A stretch of DNA of 64,000 nucleotides from DASVEG01 sp035540495 (GTDB lineage: Bacteria; Actinomycetota; Acidimicrobiia; Acidimicrobiales; CADCTF01): the NCBI GenBank assembly GCA_035540495.1, contig DATLGL010000031.1, positions 1-64,000 on the forward strand, in the 5' to 3' direction. The notes beneath the pieces were generated by a model. That model was not told the DNA's origin. It was given only the letters and a program-made list of their open reading frames with translations, and did not search any database. Shown here piece after piece: positions 1-8,931 of the stretch; position 1 is the stretch's first letter; each line of letters begins with the position of its first letter. The position numbers and the translations under genes were made by a program.

Positions 1-605
1 GCAAGGGGCAGGACGCCCGCTTTCTCGTGCAGGGGACGCTGTATCCCGACGTCGTCGAGAGCGGCTCGCACAGCGCGACCGGAGCGACGATCAAGTCGCA
101 CCACAACCTCATCGCGTTCCCCGAGGGTCTGCACTTCGAGCTCGTCGAGCCGCTGCGCAACCTGTTCAAGGACGAGGTGCGGGCGATCGGCGAGGAGCTC
201 GGCCTGCCCGAGGAGATCGTCTGGCGCCAGCCGTTCCCCGGCCCGGGTCTCGCCGTGCGGATCATCGGCACGATCACCCAGGAACGGCTCGAGATCCTTC
301 GTGCGGCCGACGCCATCGTCACCGACGAGATCAAGAAGGCCGGCCTCTATCGGGAGATCTGGCAGGCGTTCGCCGTACTGCCCGCGATCCGCAGCGTCGG
401 CGTGATGGGCGACGAGCGGACGTACGCCTACCCGATCATCATCCGAGCCGTCACGTCCGACGACGCGATGACCGCCGACTGGGCCCGGCTGCCGTACGAC
501 CTGCTCGAGCGACTGTCGAGCCGGATCATCAACGAGGTGCCCGGCGTGAACCGGGTGGCGCTCGACATCACGTCGAAGCCGCCCGGAACCATCGAGTGGG
601 AGTAG
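1..605 (+). CDS. guaA: GMP synthase (glutamine-hydrolysing), C-terminal part, cut by the window edge
   Basis: This is the 3' end of GMP synthase, which aminates XMP to GMP with glutamine nitrogen and ATP in purine synthesis in the cytosol. The reading frame is open from base 3 and starts with FLVQGTLYPDVVESG, a conserved stretch that follows the PP-loop ATPase domain. The rest is the XMP-binding dimerisation domain, with the family motif RQPFPGPGLAVRI and the conserved end SKPPGTIEWE. About 200 of the usual 510-530 residues are present. The start, the amidotransferase domain and the ATP loop lie outside the window. The other purine genes here (purN, purH) are far away, so no operon link is visible. 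Identification is very secure. Confidence 0.97.
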   Translation, partial: KGQDARFLVQGTLYPDVVESGSHSATGATIKSHHNLIAFPEGLHFELVEPLRNLFKDEVRAIGEELGLPEEIVWRQPFPGPGLAVRIIGTITQERLEILRAADAIVTDEIKKAGLYREIWQAFAVLPAIRSVGVMGDERTYAYPIIIRAVTSDDAMTADWARLPYDLLERLSSRIINEVPGVNRVALDITSKPPGTIEWE

Positions 606-616
606 CCGCCTCCGCG

Positions 617-622
617 TAGCGT
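617..622 (+). promoter_or_regulatory. -10 element for a leaderless tricorn mRNA
   Basis: TAGCGT lies 8 bases before the ATG at 631, and no Shine-Dalgarno sequence is visible. The spacing fits transcription starting at or next to the start codon. The same arrangement recurs upstream of many genes in this window. Confidence 0.55.
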
Positions 623-630
623 CGCCGCCC

Positions 631-3600
631 ATGGGTGTGAATGGGGGGTACTTCCGGCATCCGACGATCGCCGGAGACACGATCTGCTTCGTCTCGGAGG
701 ACGACCTCTGGGCAGTGCCGGCTGAAGGCGGCGTCGCGCGCCGGCTGACCGCCAATCTGGCCGAGGTCCAGTTCCCCGCACTGTCTCCGGACGGTGCGAC
801 GATCGCGTTCAGCAGCCGCGAGGAGCACCACACCGAGGTGTGGGTGATGGACGCCGCAGGCGGACCCGCGAGGCGTCGGACGTGGTTCGGCTCGACGACG
901 TGGGTGCGGGGATGGACGCCGGACGGACGCGTCCTCGCGGTCAGCGATGTCGGACAACCGTTCGTCGGCGATGTGCACGCCTACGCCGTAGACGCCGCGG
1001 GGGCGCGGCGACCCGAGCCGTTGAACCTCGGTCCGGCGCGCACACTGTCGTGGCAACCGGGCGGGCCGGGCGTGCTCCTCGGCCGCAACACCGGCGACCC
1101 CGCGAGATGGAAGCGGTACCGCGGCGGCACGGCTGGCCAGCTGTGGGTCGACGCCCGCGGCACCGGCACGTTCAAGCGCGTGCTGCCCGACCTGTTCGGG
1201 AACGTCGGGTCACCGATGTGGATCCGCGACCGCATCTACTTCCTGTGCGACCACGAGGGGATCGCGAACCTGTACTCGGTGAAGCCGAACGGGCGCGACA
1301 TCCGCCGCCACACCGACCACGACGAGTACTACGCCCGCTTCGCGATGACCGATGGCGGGCGGGTGGTGTACCAGCACGCGGCAGAGATCTGGCTGTTCGA
1401 CCCGGTCACCGACGAGACGTGCCGCGTCGACATCGACGTCGCCAGCCCGCGAGTGCAGCGCAACCGACGGTTCGTGGCACCGGAGCGCTTCATGTCGGGC
1501 CTCGACGTCCATCCCGATGGACGCGCGATCGTCGTCGAGACCCGCGGCAAGCCGTTCTCGTTCGGGCTGTGGGAGGGCGCCGTCCACCAGCACGGCCAGC
1601 TCGACGGCGTCCGCTACCGCCTCACGAAGTGGACGCCCGACGGGGAGCGCCTCGTCACGATCAGCGACGAGACGGGGGAGGACGCGCTCGAGGTGCACGA
1701 TGCGTCGAACTCGGGCGCTGGCCGCCGCCTCGATGGACTCGACCTCGGCGTCGTCACCGACCTCGCGCCCTCGCCGAAGGCGGATGTCGTGGCCATCGCT
1801 AACCAGCGCAACGAGCTGCTCCTCGTCGACCTTTCTGGTGGAGACGTGCGCCGCCTCGACCACAACGAGTACGCCCAGATCAACGGCATCACGTGGTCGC
1901 CCGACGGGAAGTGGCTCGCGTACAGCGCGCCGGTCGACAGCGAGCGGACGAGGTCGCTCAAGTTGTGCGATCCCACGACCGGCGTCGTCCACACGCTGAC
2001 GCCGCCGACGTTCTGGGACTTCGCGCCGTCGTTCGATCCCGACGGCAAGTACCTCTACTTCCTCTCGCTGCGCGTGTTCGACCCCGTCTACGACAGCTTC
2101 TTCTTCGAGCTCGGGTTCCCGCGAGCGGTGAAGCCGTACCTGGTCACGCTGCGGCGCGACATCCCGTCGCCGTTCCTCCCGGAGCCGCGAGGGTTCGGCG
2201 AGCCGAAGAAGAAGGACGGCGAGAAGAGCGACGGCGACAAGAGCGATGCCGAGCCCACGTTCGACGTCGACCTCGACTCCATCGAACGACGGGTCGTCGA
2301 GTTCCCGCTGCCGGTAGGCGTCTACACGGACATCACGGGCCTGCCCGGCGGGAAGGTCGTCCTGCTCAGCGGAGACATCGAGGGCACCGCCGGCACGAGC
2401 TGGTCGTCGGCGGGCGACGGGCCGAAACGGCGCATCGAGATGTACGACCTGAACGAGCTGCACCACGACGTGCTCGTCTCCGGCGTCTCCTCGTATGCGG
2501 TGAGCGGTGACCGGTCGACGCTCGTGTACGACGCCGACCGCCGCCTCCGTGCGATCAAGGCGGGCGAGAAGCCGCCGGAAGACGATGCCGGCGACGCGCC
2601 GGGTCGGCGAAGCGGGTGGATCGACCTCGGCCGCATCCGGGTCTCGGTCGACCCGCCGAGCGAGTGGCGCCAGATGCTGCTCGAAGCGTGGCGGCTGCAG
2701 CGCGAGCACTTCTGGGTCGCCGACATGTCGGGCGTCGACTGGCGGCGCGTGCGCGACCGGTACCTGCCGCTCATCGACAAGGTGGGGAGCCGGTTCGAGT
2801 TCTCCGACCTCATCTGGGAGATGCAGGGCGAGCTCGGCACGTCGCATGCGTACGAGCTCGGCGGCGACTACCGGCCGGCGCCGAACTACGCCCTCGGTTT
2901 CCTCGGCGCCGACCTCGACCTCGACGAGAAGGGCCGCTGGGTCGTCCGCCACATCGTTCGCGGCGACCACTGGCATCCGACCGCAGACTCGCCGCTCGAT
3001 GATCCCGGGGTCGCCGTCGAGGAGGGTGAGATCATCGTTGCGGTGAACGGCCGTCCTGTCGGGCGCGATCTGGCGCCCGAGCACCTCCTCGTCCACCAGG
3101 CAGGTGCGCTGGTCGAGCTCACGATCTCCGACGGCAAGGGCCGTAAGCCGCGAACCCGGACGGTCACCGTGAAGGCGCTCACGGACGAACGCCCGGCCCG
3201 CTACCGGGAGTGGGTCGAGCGCAACCGCGCGATCGTGCGGGAGCGCACGGCGGGCCGGGTCGGCTACGTCCACGTGCCCGACATGGGAGCCGGCGGCTAC
3301 GCGGAGTTCCACCGGTCGTACTTCTCCGAGGTCGCTCGCGACGCGCTGGTGATCGACGTCCGCAGCAACGGCGGCGGCCACGTCTCGCAGAAGCTGCTCG
3401 AGAAGCTCGCGCGCCGTCGCATCGGCTACGACGTCCAGCGTTGGGGCGCGCCCGAGCCGTATCCCACCGACTCGCCGGCGGGGCCGCTCGTCTGCATCAC
3501 CGACGAGCAGGCGGGCAGCGACGGCGACATCTTCACCCACTGCTTCAAGCTGATGGGCCTCGGTCCGGTGGTGGGGAAGCGGACGTGGGGCGGCGTCATC

Positions 3601-3885
3601 GGCATCAACCCGCAGCACATGCTCGTCGACGGGTCGATGACGACGCAGCCGGAGTACTCGTTCTGGTTCGTCGACGTCGGCTGGGGTGTCGAGAACTACG
3701 GCACCGATCCCGACTACGACGTCGACATCACGCCGCAGGACTGGGCTGCCGGTCGCGACCCGCAACTCGACAAGGCGATCGACCTGGTGACGCGGGCTTT
3801 GAAGAAGTGGAAGGCGGAAGCGCCGGACGTGCAGGTTCGCCCGAACCTGTCGCTCCCGGTGCTCCCGCCTCGCGCTACTCCTTGA
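631..3885 (+). CDS. tricorn protease homologue (S41 family)
   Basis: This 1084-residue protein has the size and domain order of tricorn protease, a very large cytosolic peptidase that trims peptides released by the proteasome. The first 650 or so residues are WD/TolB-like beta-propeller repeats, with motifs such as SPDGATIAFSS and WSPDGKWLAYS. A low-complexity charged insert rich in K, D and G lies near residues 528-545. A PDZ-like segment (about 755-850) precedes the S41 catalytic core. The likely active-site positions are the Ser-His pair in GELGTSHAYELGGDYRP and the nucleophile Ser in TDEQAGSDGDIF. The start at the ATG fits the TAGCGT element 8 bases upstream. Its 3' end overlaps that of the opposing S9 peptidase gene by 11 bases. 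Tricorn is known to pass peptides to smaller peptidases, so the neighbourhood may be functional. Confidence in the family is high; the substrates are unknown. Confidence 0.93.
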   Translation: MGVNGGYFRHPTIAGDTICFVSEDDLWAVPAEGGVARRLTANLAEVQFPALSPDGATIAFSSREEHHTEVWVMDAAGGPARRRTWFGSTTWVRGWTPDGRVLAVSDVGQPFVGDVHAYAVDAAGARRPEPLNLGPARTLSWQPGGPGVLLGRNTGDPARWKRYRGGTAGQLWVDARGTGTFKRVLPDLFGNVGSPMWIRDRIYFLCDHEGIANLYSVKPNGRDIRRHTDHDEYYARFAMTDGGRVVYQHAAEIWLFDPVTDETCRVDIDVASPRVQRNRRFVAPERFMSGLDVHPDGRAIVVETRGKPFSFGLWEGAVHQHGQLDGVRYRLTKWTPDGERLVTISDETGEDALEVHDASNSGAGRRLDGLDLGVVTDLAPSPKADVVAIANQRNELLLVDLSGGDVRRLDHNEYAQINGITWSPDGKWLAYSAPVDSERTRSLKLCDPTTGVVHTLTPPTFWDFAPSFDPDGKYLYFLSLRVFDPVYDSFFFELGFPRAVKPYLVTLRRDIPSPFLPEPRGFGEPKKKDGEKSDGDKSDAEPTFDVDLDSIERRVVEFPLPVGVYTDITGLPGGKVVLLSGDIEGTAGTSWSSAGDGPKRRIEMYDLNELHHDVLVSGVSSYAVSGDRSTLVYDADRRLRAIKAGEKPPEDDAGDAPGRRSGWIDLGRIRVSVDPPSEWRQMLLEAWRLQREHFWVADMSGVDWRRVRDRYLPLIDKVGSRFEFSDLIWEMQGELGTSHAYELGGDYRPAPNYALGFLGADLDLDEKGRWVVRHIVRGDHWHPTADSPLDDPGVAVEEGEIIVAVNGRPVGRDLAPEHLLVHQAGALVELTISDGKGRKPRTRTVTVKALTDERPARYREWVERNRAIVRERTAGRVGYVHVPDMGAGGYAEFHRSYFSEVARDALVIDVRSNGGGHVSQKLLEKLARRRIGYDVQRWGAPEPYPTDSPAGPLVCITDEQAGSDGDIFTHCFKLMGLGPVVGKRTWGGVIGINPQHMLVDGSMTTQPEYSFWFVDVGWGVENYGTDPDYDVDITPQDWAAGRDPQLDKAIDLVTRALKKWKAEAPDVQVRPNLSLPVLPPRATP

Positions 3886-5734
3886 GGTCGGTCGGAGGTT
3901 CCTCGTACCGCCCGCCGAGGTTGCGGGCGAGGAACCTCTCGGCCGCGCCGTAGAACTTCAGGCGGTTCTCCGGCTTCGCGAAGCCGTGGCCCTCGTCCTC
4001 GAAGAGCATGTAGTCGTGCTCGATGCCCTTCTCGGTCATCGCGGCGACGATCTGCTCGCTCTCCGCCTGCTTCACCCGGGGGTCGTTCGCGCCCTGCGCG
4101 ATGAGCATCGGGATCTTGATCTCGTCGACCCGCGACAGCGGTGAGCGAGACCACAGGAACTCCTCGTCGGTCTCCGGGTTGCCGACACGGGTGTGGAACT
4201 GGGCGATCATCGGCGCCCAGTACGGCGGGACCGACTCGATCAGCGTCTTGAGGTTCGACGGACCGACGATGTCGACGGCGCAGCGGAACACGTCCGGCGT
4301 GAACGTGGCGCCGACGAGAGCGGCATAGCCGCCGTAGGAGCCGCCGTAGATCGCGACCCGCTCGCGATCCGCGTAGCCCTTCTCGACGATGTGCTCGACC
4401 GCGTCGATCAGGTCGTCGTGCATCTTGCCGGCCCACTCGCGATCGCCCGCGTTCACGAACTCCTTGCCGTAGCCGGTCGAACCCCGGTAGTTCACCTGCA
4501 CGCAGAGGTAGCCGCGGTTCGCGAACCACTGCGCCTCGGGATTGAAGCCCCACGTGTCGCGGGCCCATGGGCCACCGTGGACGTTGAGCACGGTGGGCAG
4601 GTTCTGGCGCTCGACGCCGGTCGGGAACGTCAGGTAGCCGTGGATCGTGAGGCCGTCGCGCGAGGTGAACGAGAACGGCTCCATCTTCGCCAGCGTGTAC
4701 TGGCGCAGCTCCGGTCGCTGGTGGAACAGGAACGTCGCCTGCTTCGTCTCCCTGTCCCACGAGTAGTACTCGACCGGCCCGTCGTCGAGCGTGAAGCCGA
4801 CGAGCCATGTGCGGTCGGCGTGGTCGCGTCCGCCGATCCCCATGTCGCCGCGGCTGACCTGGGCGAGACCTTCGAAGTCGGCCCGCACGTCTTCGTCGAT
4901 GACCTGCCACTCGAGGCGGTCGCGGAGGAACGCCACCGCCTGCACCTTGCGGGTGTCGGCGTGGATCATCGCGCCGCCGACGTCGTACGTCGGGTCCTCG
5001 GCGATGACCTCGAGCACCTCGCCCGTTGCAGCGTCGAGGCGGACGAGGCGACCCGCGTTCACGCCAGCCGAGCTGATCACGTACATGCCCTTGCCGTCGG
5101 CGTCGAAGCCGAGCGGCGACGTCGTGAGCGCGTCCTCCTGGCCCACCTGGAGGATCGGCTTCCACTCCGCATCTTCGGTCTCGCGGGTGACGACCACGAT
5201 GCCGCCGTCCGGCGTGGGTGCCGCCGCCCCTCGCACCTGCAGCTCGTCATCGGCGACCCATCCGATGAACCCGGGGTTCTCCGCCACCTTGGTCAGCTCG
5301 CCCGACGCGATGTCGAGTCGATAGACGTCGTGGAGCTGCGGGTTGTCCTTGTTGATCCCGATGAGCGCGTCGTTGGGGTGGCGCTTGTCGAGCTTGACGA
5401 CCTGGGCCTGCACGTTGTCGAACGGCGTCAGGTCGACCGTCTCCCGCGTCTCCAGATCGACGCGGTGGATGTGCCAGTTCTCGTCGCCACCGGAATCCTG
5501 CAGGTAGAGCAGGTGCCGGTTGTCGTGCGCCCACGTGTACATCCGGATGCCGCGATCGGTGTCGCGGGTGACCGGCTCCGGTTCGGGCACACCGATCTCG
5601 CCGACGAACACGTTGAGGACGCCGTCGAGCGGCGCGATGTAGGCGATGCGCCGGCCATCGGGAGAGATGGTCGGCATCGCCTTCTCGGGGTTGCCGAACA
5701 GGACGTCGCGAGGGATCAGTTGCGTCTCCGCCAT
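3875..5734 (-). CDS. S9 family prolyl oligopeptidase / acylaminoacyl-peptidase-like
   Basis: The 619-residue product has an N-terminal beta-propeller (SPDGRRIAYIAP near residue 20) and a C-terminal alpha/beta-hydrolase peptidase domain. The nucleophile Ser lies in GGSYGGYAALVGATF, the likely Asp in GANDPRVKQAE and the His in EDEGHGFAKPENR, which is the S9 triad order. NVHGGPWARDTWGFN is the usual oxyanion region. No signal peptide is seen, so it is probably cytosolic and cleaves short peptides. The start MAETQLIPRDVLFG was chosen because a longer upstream reading would run through the inverted repeat and the end of the trypsin gene. It is convergent with tricorn and lies 26 bases downstream of the trypsin gene on the same strand, so read-through is possible. 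Substrate specificity within S9 cannot be told from sequence. Confidence 0.9.
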   Translation of the reverse strand: MAETQLIPRDVLFGNPEKAMPTISPDGRRIAYIAPLDGVLNVFVGEIGVPEPEPVTRDTDRGIRMYTWAHDNRHLLYLQDSGGDENWHIHRVDLETRETVDLTPFDNVQAQVVKLDKRHPNDALIGINKDNPQLHDVYRLDIASGELTKVAENPGFIGWVADDELQVRGAAAPTPDGGIVVVTRETEDAEWKPILQVGQEDALTTSPLGFDADGKGMYVISSAGVNAGRLVRLDAATGEVLEVIAEDPTYDVGGAMIHADTRKVQAVAFLRDRLEWQVIDEDVRADFEGLAQVSRGDMGIGGRDHADRTWLVGFTLDDGPVEYYSWDRETKQATFLFHQRPELRQYTLAKMEPFSFTSRDGLTIHGYLTFPTGVERQNLPTVLNVHGGPWARDTWGFNPEAQWFANRGYLCVQVNYRGSTGYGKEFVNAGDREWAGKMHDDLIDAVEHIVEKGYADRERVAIYGGSYGGYAALVGATFTPDVFRCAVDIVGPSNLKTLIESVPPYWAPMIAQFHTRVGNPETDEEFLWSRSPLSRVDEIKIPMLIAQGANDPRVKQAESEQIVAAMTEKGIEHDYMLFEDEGHGFAKPENRLKFYGAAERFLARNLGGRYEEPPTDLKE

Positions 5735-5735
5735 A

Positions 5736-5754
5736 GGGACAAGAATTCTGTCCC
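5736..5754. promoter_or_regulatory. inverted repeat at the S9 peptidase start, candidate operator
   Basis: GGGACAAGAATTCTGTCCC is a near-perfect inverted repeat (arms GGGAC/GTCCC around the self-complementary AGAATTCT, with one unpaired A). It sits one base before the S9 peptidase start codon. On the minus strand it contains AATTCT, 7 bases from the ATG, at the expected -10 position. A protein bound here would block the promoter. The repeat is directly visible; the regulator is unknown. Confidence 0.45.
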
Positions 5755-5760
5755 GCGGGG

Positions 5761-6528
5761 CTACACCCCTGCTGTGGTGGTGATCCAGGTCCGGATGGCG
5801 GTGTTGTTGACCTCGCTGTAGACCCCGGGGAACGCCGGCAGCGCGCAGCTCATGCCGTAGCTCACGATGCCGATCTGGATCCGCGTGCCGGCGCTGGTGG
5901 CGAAGAGCGGGCCACCCGAGTCGCCCTGGCAGGAGTCCTTGAGGAGGGCGCTGGCGCAGACGCCGGTCGCTGCGTCGAAGCCGAGGTTCGTCGTGCCGCA
6001 CTCGCGGTCGCTGACGACTTCGAGGTCGACCTCGCGGAGCTGGTTCGTCGAGAACAGGCCCATGGTCGGCAGCTGGTCGCCCCATCCCGTGACCTTCACA
6101 GGTGTGCCTGCGGCTTCGAGGCCGTCGTCACCTGCGGTGGCCAGCCGGATCGCCGGCGACGAGGTGGGCGACGAGAGCTGGAGGAGCGCGACGTCGTGGG
6201 TGTCGTTCGCGTACGCCGGGTGCAGCTTCACCGCCGCGACCTTGATCCGCTGCCCCCTCGACGTGTCGCTCAGGTTCGTCCGGCCCGTCACCACGTAGAG
6301 ATCGGCCGCGCTGCCGTCGGAGACGCAGTGCGCGGCGGTGAGCACCCAGCCCGGCGCGACGACGGAGCCGCCGCAGAAGGCGAACCCGCTTCCGTCCTGC
6401 AACGACGCCATGAACGGGTAGGCGCCATCGGCTGCGGCCGATCCGTTGACGATGGCGGGGGAGGGTGCGGCCGACCCGATCAGGAAGGCGGCTGTGACGG
6501 AGAGAGCGGCGAGCAGGCGGGTCTTCAT
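5761..6528 (-). CDS. secreted trypsin-like serine protease (S1)
   Basis: This 255-residue chymotrypsin-fold protease is exported. Residues 1-25 are a signal peptide (positive KTR, hydrophobic core, ending APSPA) followed directly by IVNG, the classic mature N-terminus of active trypsins. Signal peptidase cleavage alone could therefore give an active enzyme without a propeptide, which is an inference. The triad is visible: His in WVLTAAHC, Asp in NDTHDVALLQL and Ser in CQGDSGGPL. The Asp in KDSCQGDSGG, six residues before the Ser, predicts trypsin-type cleavage after Arg or Lys. The six cysteines fit three disulfides. The ATG at 6528 was chosen because it begins the signal peptide. It is divergent from the helicase gene and upstream of the S9 peptidase on the same strand. 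Confidence 0.93.
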   Translation of the reverse strand: MKTRLLAALSVTAAFLIGSAAPSPAIVNGSAAADGAYPFMASLQDGSGFAFCGGSVVAPGWVLTAAHCVSDGSAADLYVVTGRTNLSDTSRGQRIKVAAVKLHPAYANDTHDVALLQLSSPTSSPAIRLATAGDDGLEAAGTPVKVTGWGDQLPTMGLFSTNQLREVDLEVVSDRECGTTNLGFDAATGVCASALLKDSCQGDSGGPLFATSAGTRIQIGIVSYGMSCALPAFPGVYSEVNNTAIRTWITTTAGV

Positions 6529-6562
6529 GTCGTGGGAACGCCCGCGGGCTCGGTTCCTGACG

Positions 6563-6607
6563 TTCTGGGAACGAATTCGCCGACATCTCGGCATCTCCGT
6601 GCCCGGA
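6563..6607. repeat. palindromic interspersed element, copy 1 (intergenic)
   Basis: This 45-base sequence lies between the divergent trypsin and helicase genes. It matches a second sequence at 24051-24094 in 31 of 42 aligned columns. Shared blocks are TGGGAACG at the left, GCCG and CATCTCGGC in the middle and TCCGT then CCC at the right. The inner GCCG/CGGC arms can pair around a 6-base loop. In this copy the outer arms (GGGAACGA/CCGTGCCC) pair less well than in the second copy. Confidence 0.55.
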
Positions 6608-6650
6608 ACGGAGAGCGGGCGGCCCGGGGGCCGAGCGAATGACAACCCGG

Positions 6651-6656
6651 TAACTT
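6651..6656 (+). promoter_or_regulatory. -10 element of the helicase gene
   Basis: TAACTT ends 7 bases before the GTG at 6664, the spacing expected for a leaderless transcript. A competing reading uses the GGGAGG at about 6671-6676 as a ribosome site for the GTG at 6685. Confidence 0.5.
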
Positions 6657-6663
6657 GGGGTGG

Positions 6664-8931
6664 GTGGAGAGGGAGGAACGTGGGGTGGTCGCCGCCGCAC
6701 CGTTCGGTTCGAACCTGCTCGAGGGGCTGAACCCGGTCCAGCGGGAGGCGGTGACCCACCCGGAGGGGCCGCTGCTCATCGTGGCCGGCGCCGGCTCCGG
6801 CAAGACCCGGGTCCTGACCGCGCGCATCGCCTGGTTGATCCAGGAGCAGGGGATCTCGCCGTTCGAGATCCTGGCGATCACCTTCACCAACAAGGCCGCC
6901 GACGAGATGAAATCGCGGGTCGCCGCCCTTGTCGGCCCGGTCGCCCAGAAGATGTGGGTGTCGACGTTCCACTCGGCCTGCGTCCGCATCCTCCGCAGGG
7001 ATGCGCAGCACCTGGGCTACCGGTCGGGCTTCACGATCTACGACCAGGCCGACGCCGTCCGCCTCACCGGCTACATCCTCCGCGACCTCAACATCGACGC
7101 GAAGAAGTTCCCGCCCCGCACCGTCCACGCCGTCATAAGCCAGGCGAAGAACGACCTGATCTCGGTCGAGCAGTACGTCGACGCGGCGCGCACGATCTAC
7201 GACAAGCGGATCGGCGAGGTGTACCGGGAGTACCAGACCCGTCTGCGGGCCGCGAACGCGATGGACTTCGACGACCTGCTCGTGCAGACGGTCGAGCTCT
7301 TCCGCCGCAACCCCGACGTGCGCGAGCACTACCAGCAGCGCTTCAAGCACCTGCTGGTCGACGAGTACCAGGACACCAACAAGGCCCAGAACGAGATCGT
7401 GGTCCTCCTCGCGAAGGGCCACCGCAACGTCCTCGTGGTCGGCGACGGCGACCAGTCGATCTACAAGTTCCGCGGGGCCGACATCCGGAACATCCTCGAG
7501 TTCGAGGAGGCGTTCCCCGACGCGCACGTGGTGGTCCTCGAGCAGAACTACCGGTCGACGCAGCGCATCCTCGACGCGGCGAACGCGGTCATCGCGAACA
7601 ACGCGATGCGGAAGCCGAAGGCGCTGTGGACCGAGCAGGTCGGCGGCGAGCTCATCAGCCGCTACCACGCGGAAGACGAACGCGACGAGGCGATGTGGAT
7701 CGTCCACGAGATCGGCCGCCTTCACGACAGCGAGCACTACCGGTGGGGCGAGATCGCGATCTTCTACCGCACCAACGCGCAGTCACGAGCGATCGAGGAG
7801 GAGCTCGCGCGCCGAGGGGTCCCGTACAAGGTGGTCGGCGGCACCCGGTTCTTCGACCGCCGCGAGGTGAAGGACCTGCTCGCGTACCTCCGGGCGGTGG
7901 TGAACCCGGACGACGAGGTCAGCATGAAGCGGATCATCAACGTCCCCAAGCGGGGCGTCGGTGACACCAGCATCGGGCGCGTCGACAACTGGGCGAACGC
8001 CAACGGGATCAGCTTCGGCGAGGCGTTGCGGGATGCCGATCAAGCCGGCGTCACCGGCAAGGCCCGCACCGGCATCGACCAGTGCCTCGCGTTGCTCGAC
8101 GACCTGCGGGCGATGGCCGACGACGGCAGCGGACCTGGGACGCTGCTCGAGTCGATCGTCGAGCGGACGGGGTACGCGGCCGAGCTCGAGGCGGAGAACA
8201 CCGTCGAGTCGGCAGGTCGACTCGAGAACGTCGCCGAGCTCGTGGGGAACGCACGCGAGTACGAGTCGGTCGAGCAGTTCCTCGAGGCGGTGAGCCTCGT
8301 CGCCGACACCGACGAGATCGACGCGGACGACAGCAACGTCACCCTCATGACGCTGCACACCGCGAAGGGCCTCGAGTACCCGGTCGTCTTCCTCATCGGC
8401 CTCGAAGACGGCGTGTTCCCCCACCTGCGCAGCCTCGGAGAACCCGACGAGCTCGAGGAGGAACGGCGCCTCTGCTACGTCGGCATCACCCGAGCCCGCG
8501 AGCGGCTCTACCTCACCAACGCGTGGTGCCGGACGTTGTGGGGGTCGACGCAGTACAACCCGCCGTCGCGGTTCCTGAAGGAGATCCCCGAGGAGCTGGT
8601 GAACGTTGCGGAGGGCGGGCGAACGAAGCAGGTCCGCGAACGCGAGCGGCACCGCACGACCAGCACCGACGGACGCGTCTTCGGACGCAGCCGTGACGAC
8701 ATCGTCGACGCCGCCATGCGCGCCGGGCGCAACCCGAACATGCCCGCTCGCACGTCGGGCGCCGAGAACCTCAGCCTCAACGTGGGTGACGACGTCGTGC
8801 ACGGCAAGTGGGGAGAAGGCGTCGTGCTCGACGTGATCGGATCCGGCGACAAGGCCGAGGTCGTGGTCCGCTTCCCCAGCGTCGGGGAGAAGCGCCTGCT
8901 GCTGGCGTGGGCACCGCTCAAGAAGGCCTGA
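6664..8931 (+). CDS. pcrA: UvrD/PcrA family ATP-dependent DNA helicase
   Basis: This superfamily 1A 3'-5' helicase acts in nucleotide excision repair and in clearing replication forks. Motifs in order are the Q-motif region LNPVQREAVTHPEG, Walker A AGAGSGKTR, TFTNKAADEMK, Walker B VDEYQDTNKAQNE, GDGDQSIYKFRGAD, QNYRST, the motif V region TLMTLHTAKGLEYPVVF and VGITRARERLYLT. The C-terminus has the small Tudor-like RNA-polymerase-binding domain (VGDDVVHGKWGEGVVLDV) typical of PcrA/UvrD. The GTG at 6664 was chosen because it lies 7 bases after TAACTT. GTG 6685, with a GGGAGG ribosome site, is the alternative and would remove seven residues. The product is about 755 residues, normal for the family. 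Its 3' end overlaps the next gene slightly. UvrD versus PcrA naming is a matter of convention. Confidence 0.95.
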   Translation: MEREERGVVAAAPFGSNLLEGLNPVQREAVTHPEGPLLIVAGAGSGKTRVLTARIAWLIQEQGISPFEILAITFTNKAADEMKSRVAALVGPVAQKMWVSTFHSACVRILRRDAQHLGYRSGFTIYDQADAVRLTGYILRDLNIDAKKFPPRTVHAVISQAKNDLISVEQYVDAARTIYDKRIGEVYREYQTRLRAANAMDFDDLLVQTVELFRRNPDVREHYQQRFKHLLVDEYQDTNKAQNEIVVLLAKGHRNVLVVGDGDQSIYKFRGADIRNILEFEEAFPDAHVVVLEQNYRSTQRILDAANAVIANNAMRKPKALWTEQVGGELISRYHAEDERDEAMWIVHEIGRLHDSEHYRWGEIAIFYRTNAQSRAIEEELARRGVPYKVVGGTRFFDRREVKDLLAYLRAVVNPDDEVSMKRIINVPKRGVGDTSIGRVDNWANANGISFGEALRDADQAGVTGKARTGIDQCLALLDDLRAMADDGSGPGTLLESIVERTGYAAELEAENTVESAGRLENVAELVGNAREYESVEQFLEAVSLVADTDEIDADDSNVTLMTLHTAKGLEYPVVFLIGLEDGVFPHLRSLGEPDELEEERRLCYVGITRARERLYLTNAWCRTLWGSTQYNPPSRFLKEIPEELVNVAEGGRTKQVRERERHRTTSTDGRVFGRSRDDIVDAAMRAGRNPNMPARTSGAENLSLNVGDDVVHGKWGEGVVLDVIGSGDKAEVVVRFPSVGEKRLLLAWAPLKKA

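Noticed and set aside
1210..3765. An 851-codon open frame opposite the tricorn gene
   Set aside because: It is a shadow of the GC-rich coding strand: rich in Arg, Val and Asp with no domain, while the plus strand carries a full tricorn protein.
6529..7737. A long N-terminal extension of the trypsin gene
   Set aside because: The extra 400 codons lie antisense to the helicase gene and have shadow composition; the true start MKTRLL opens a clear signal peptide.
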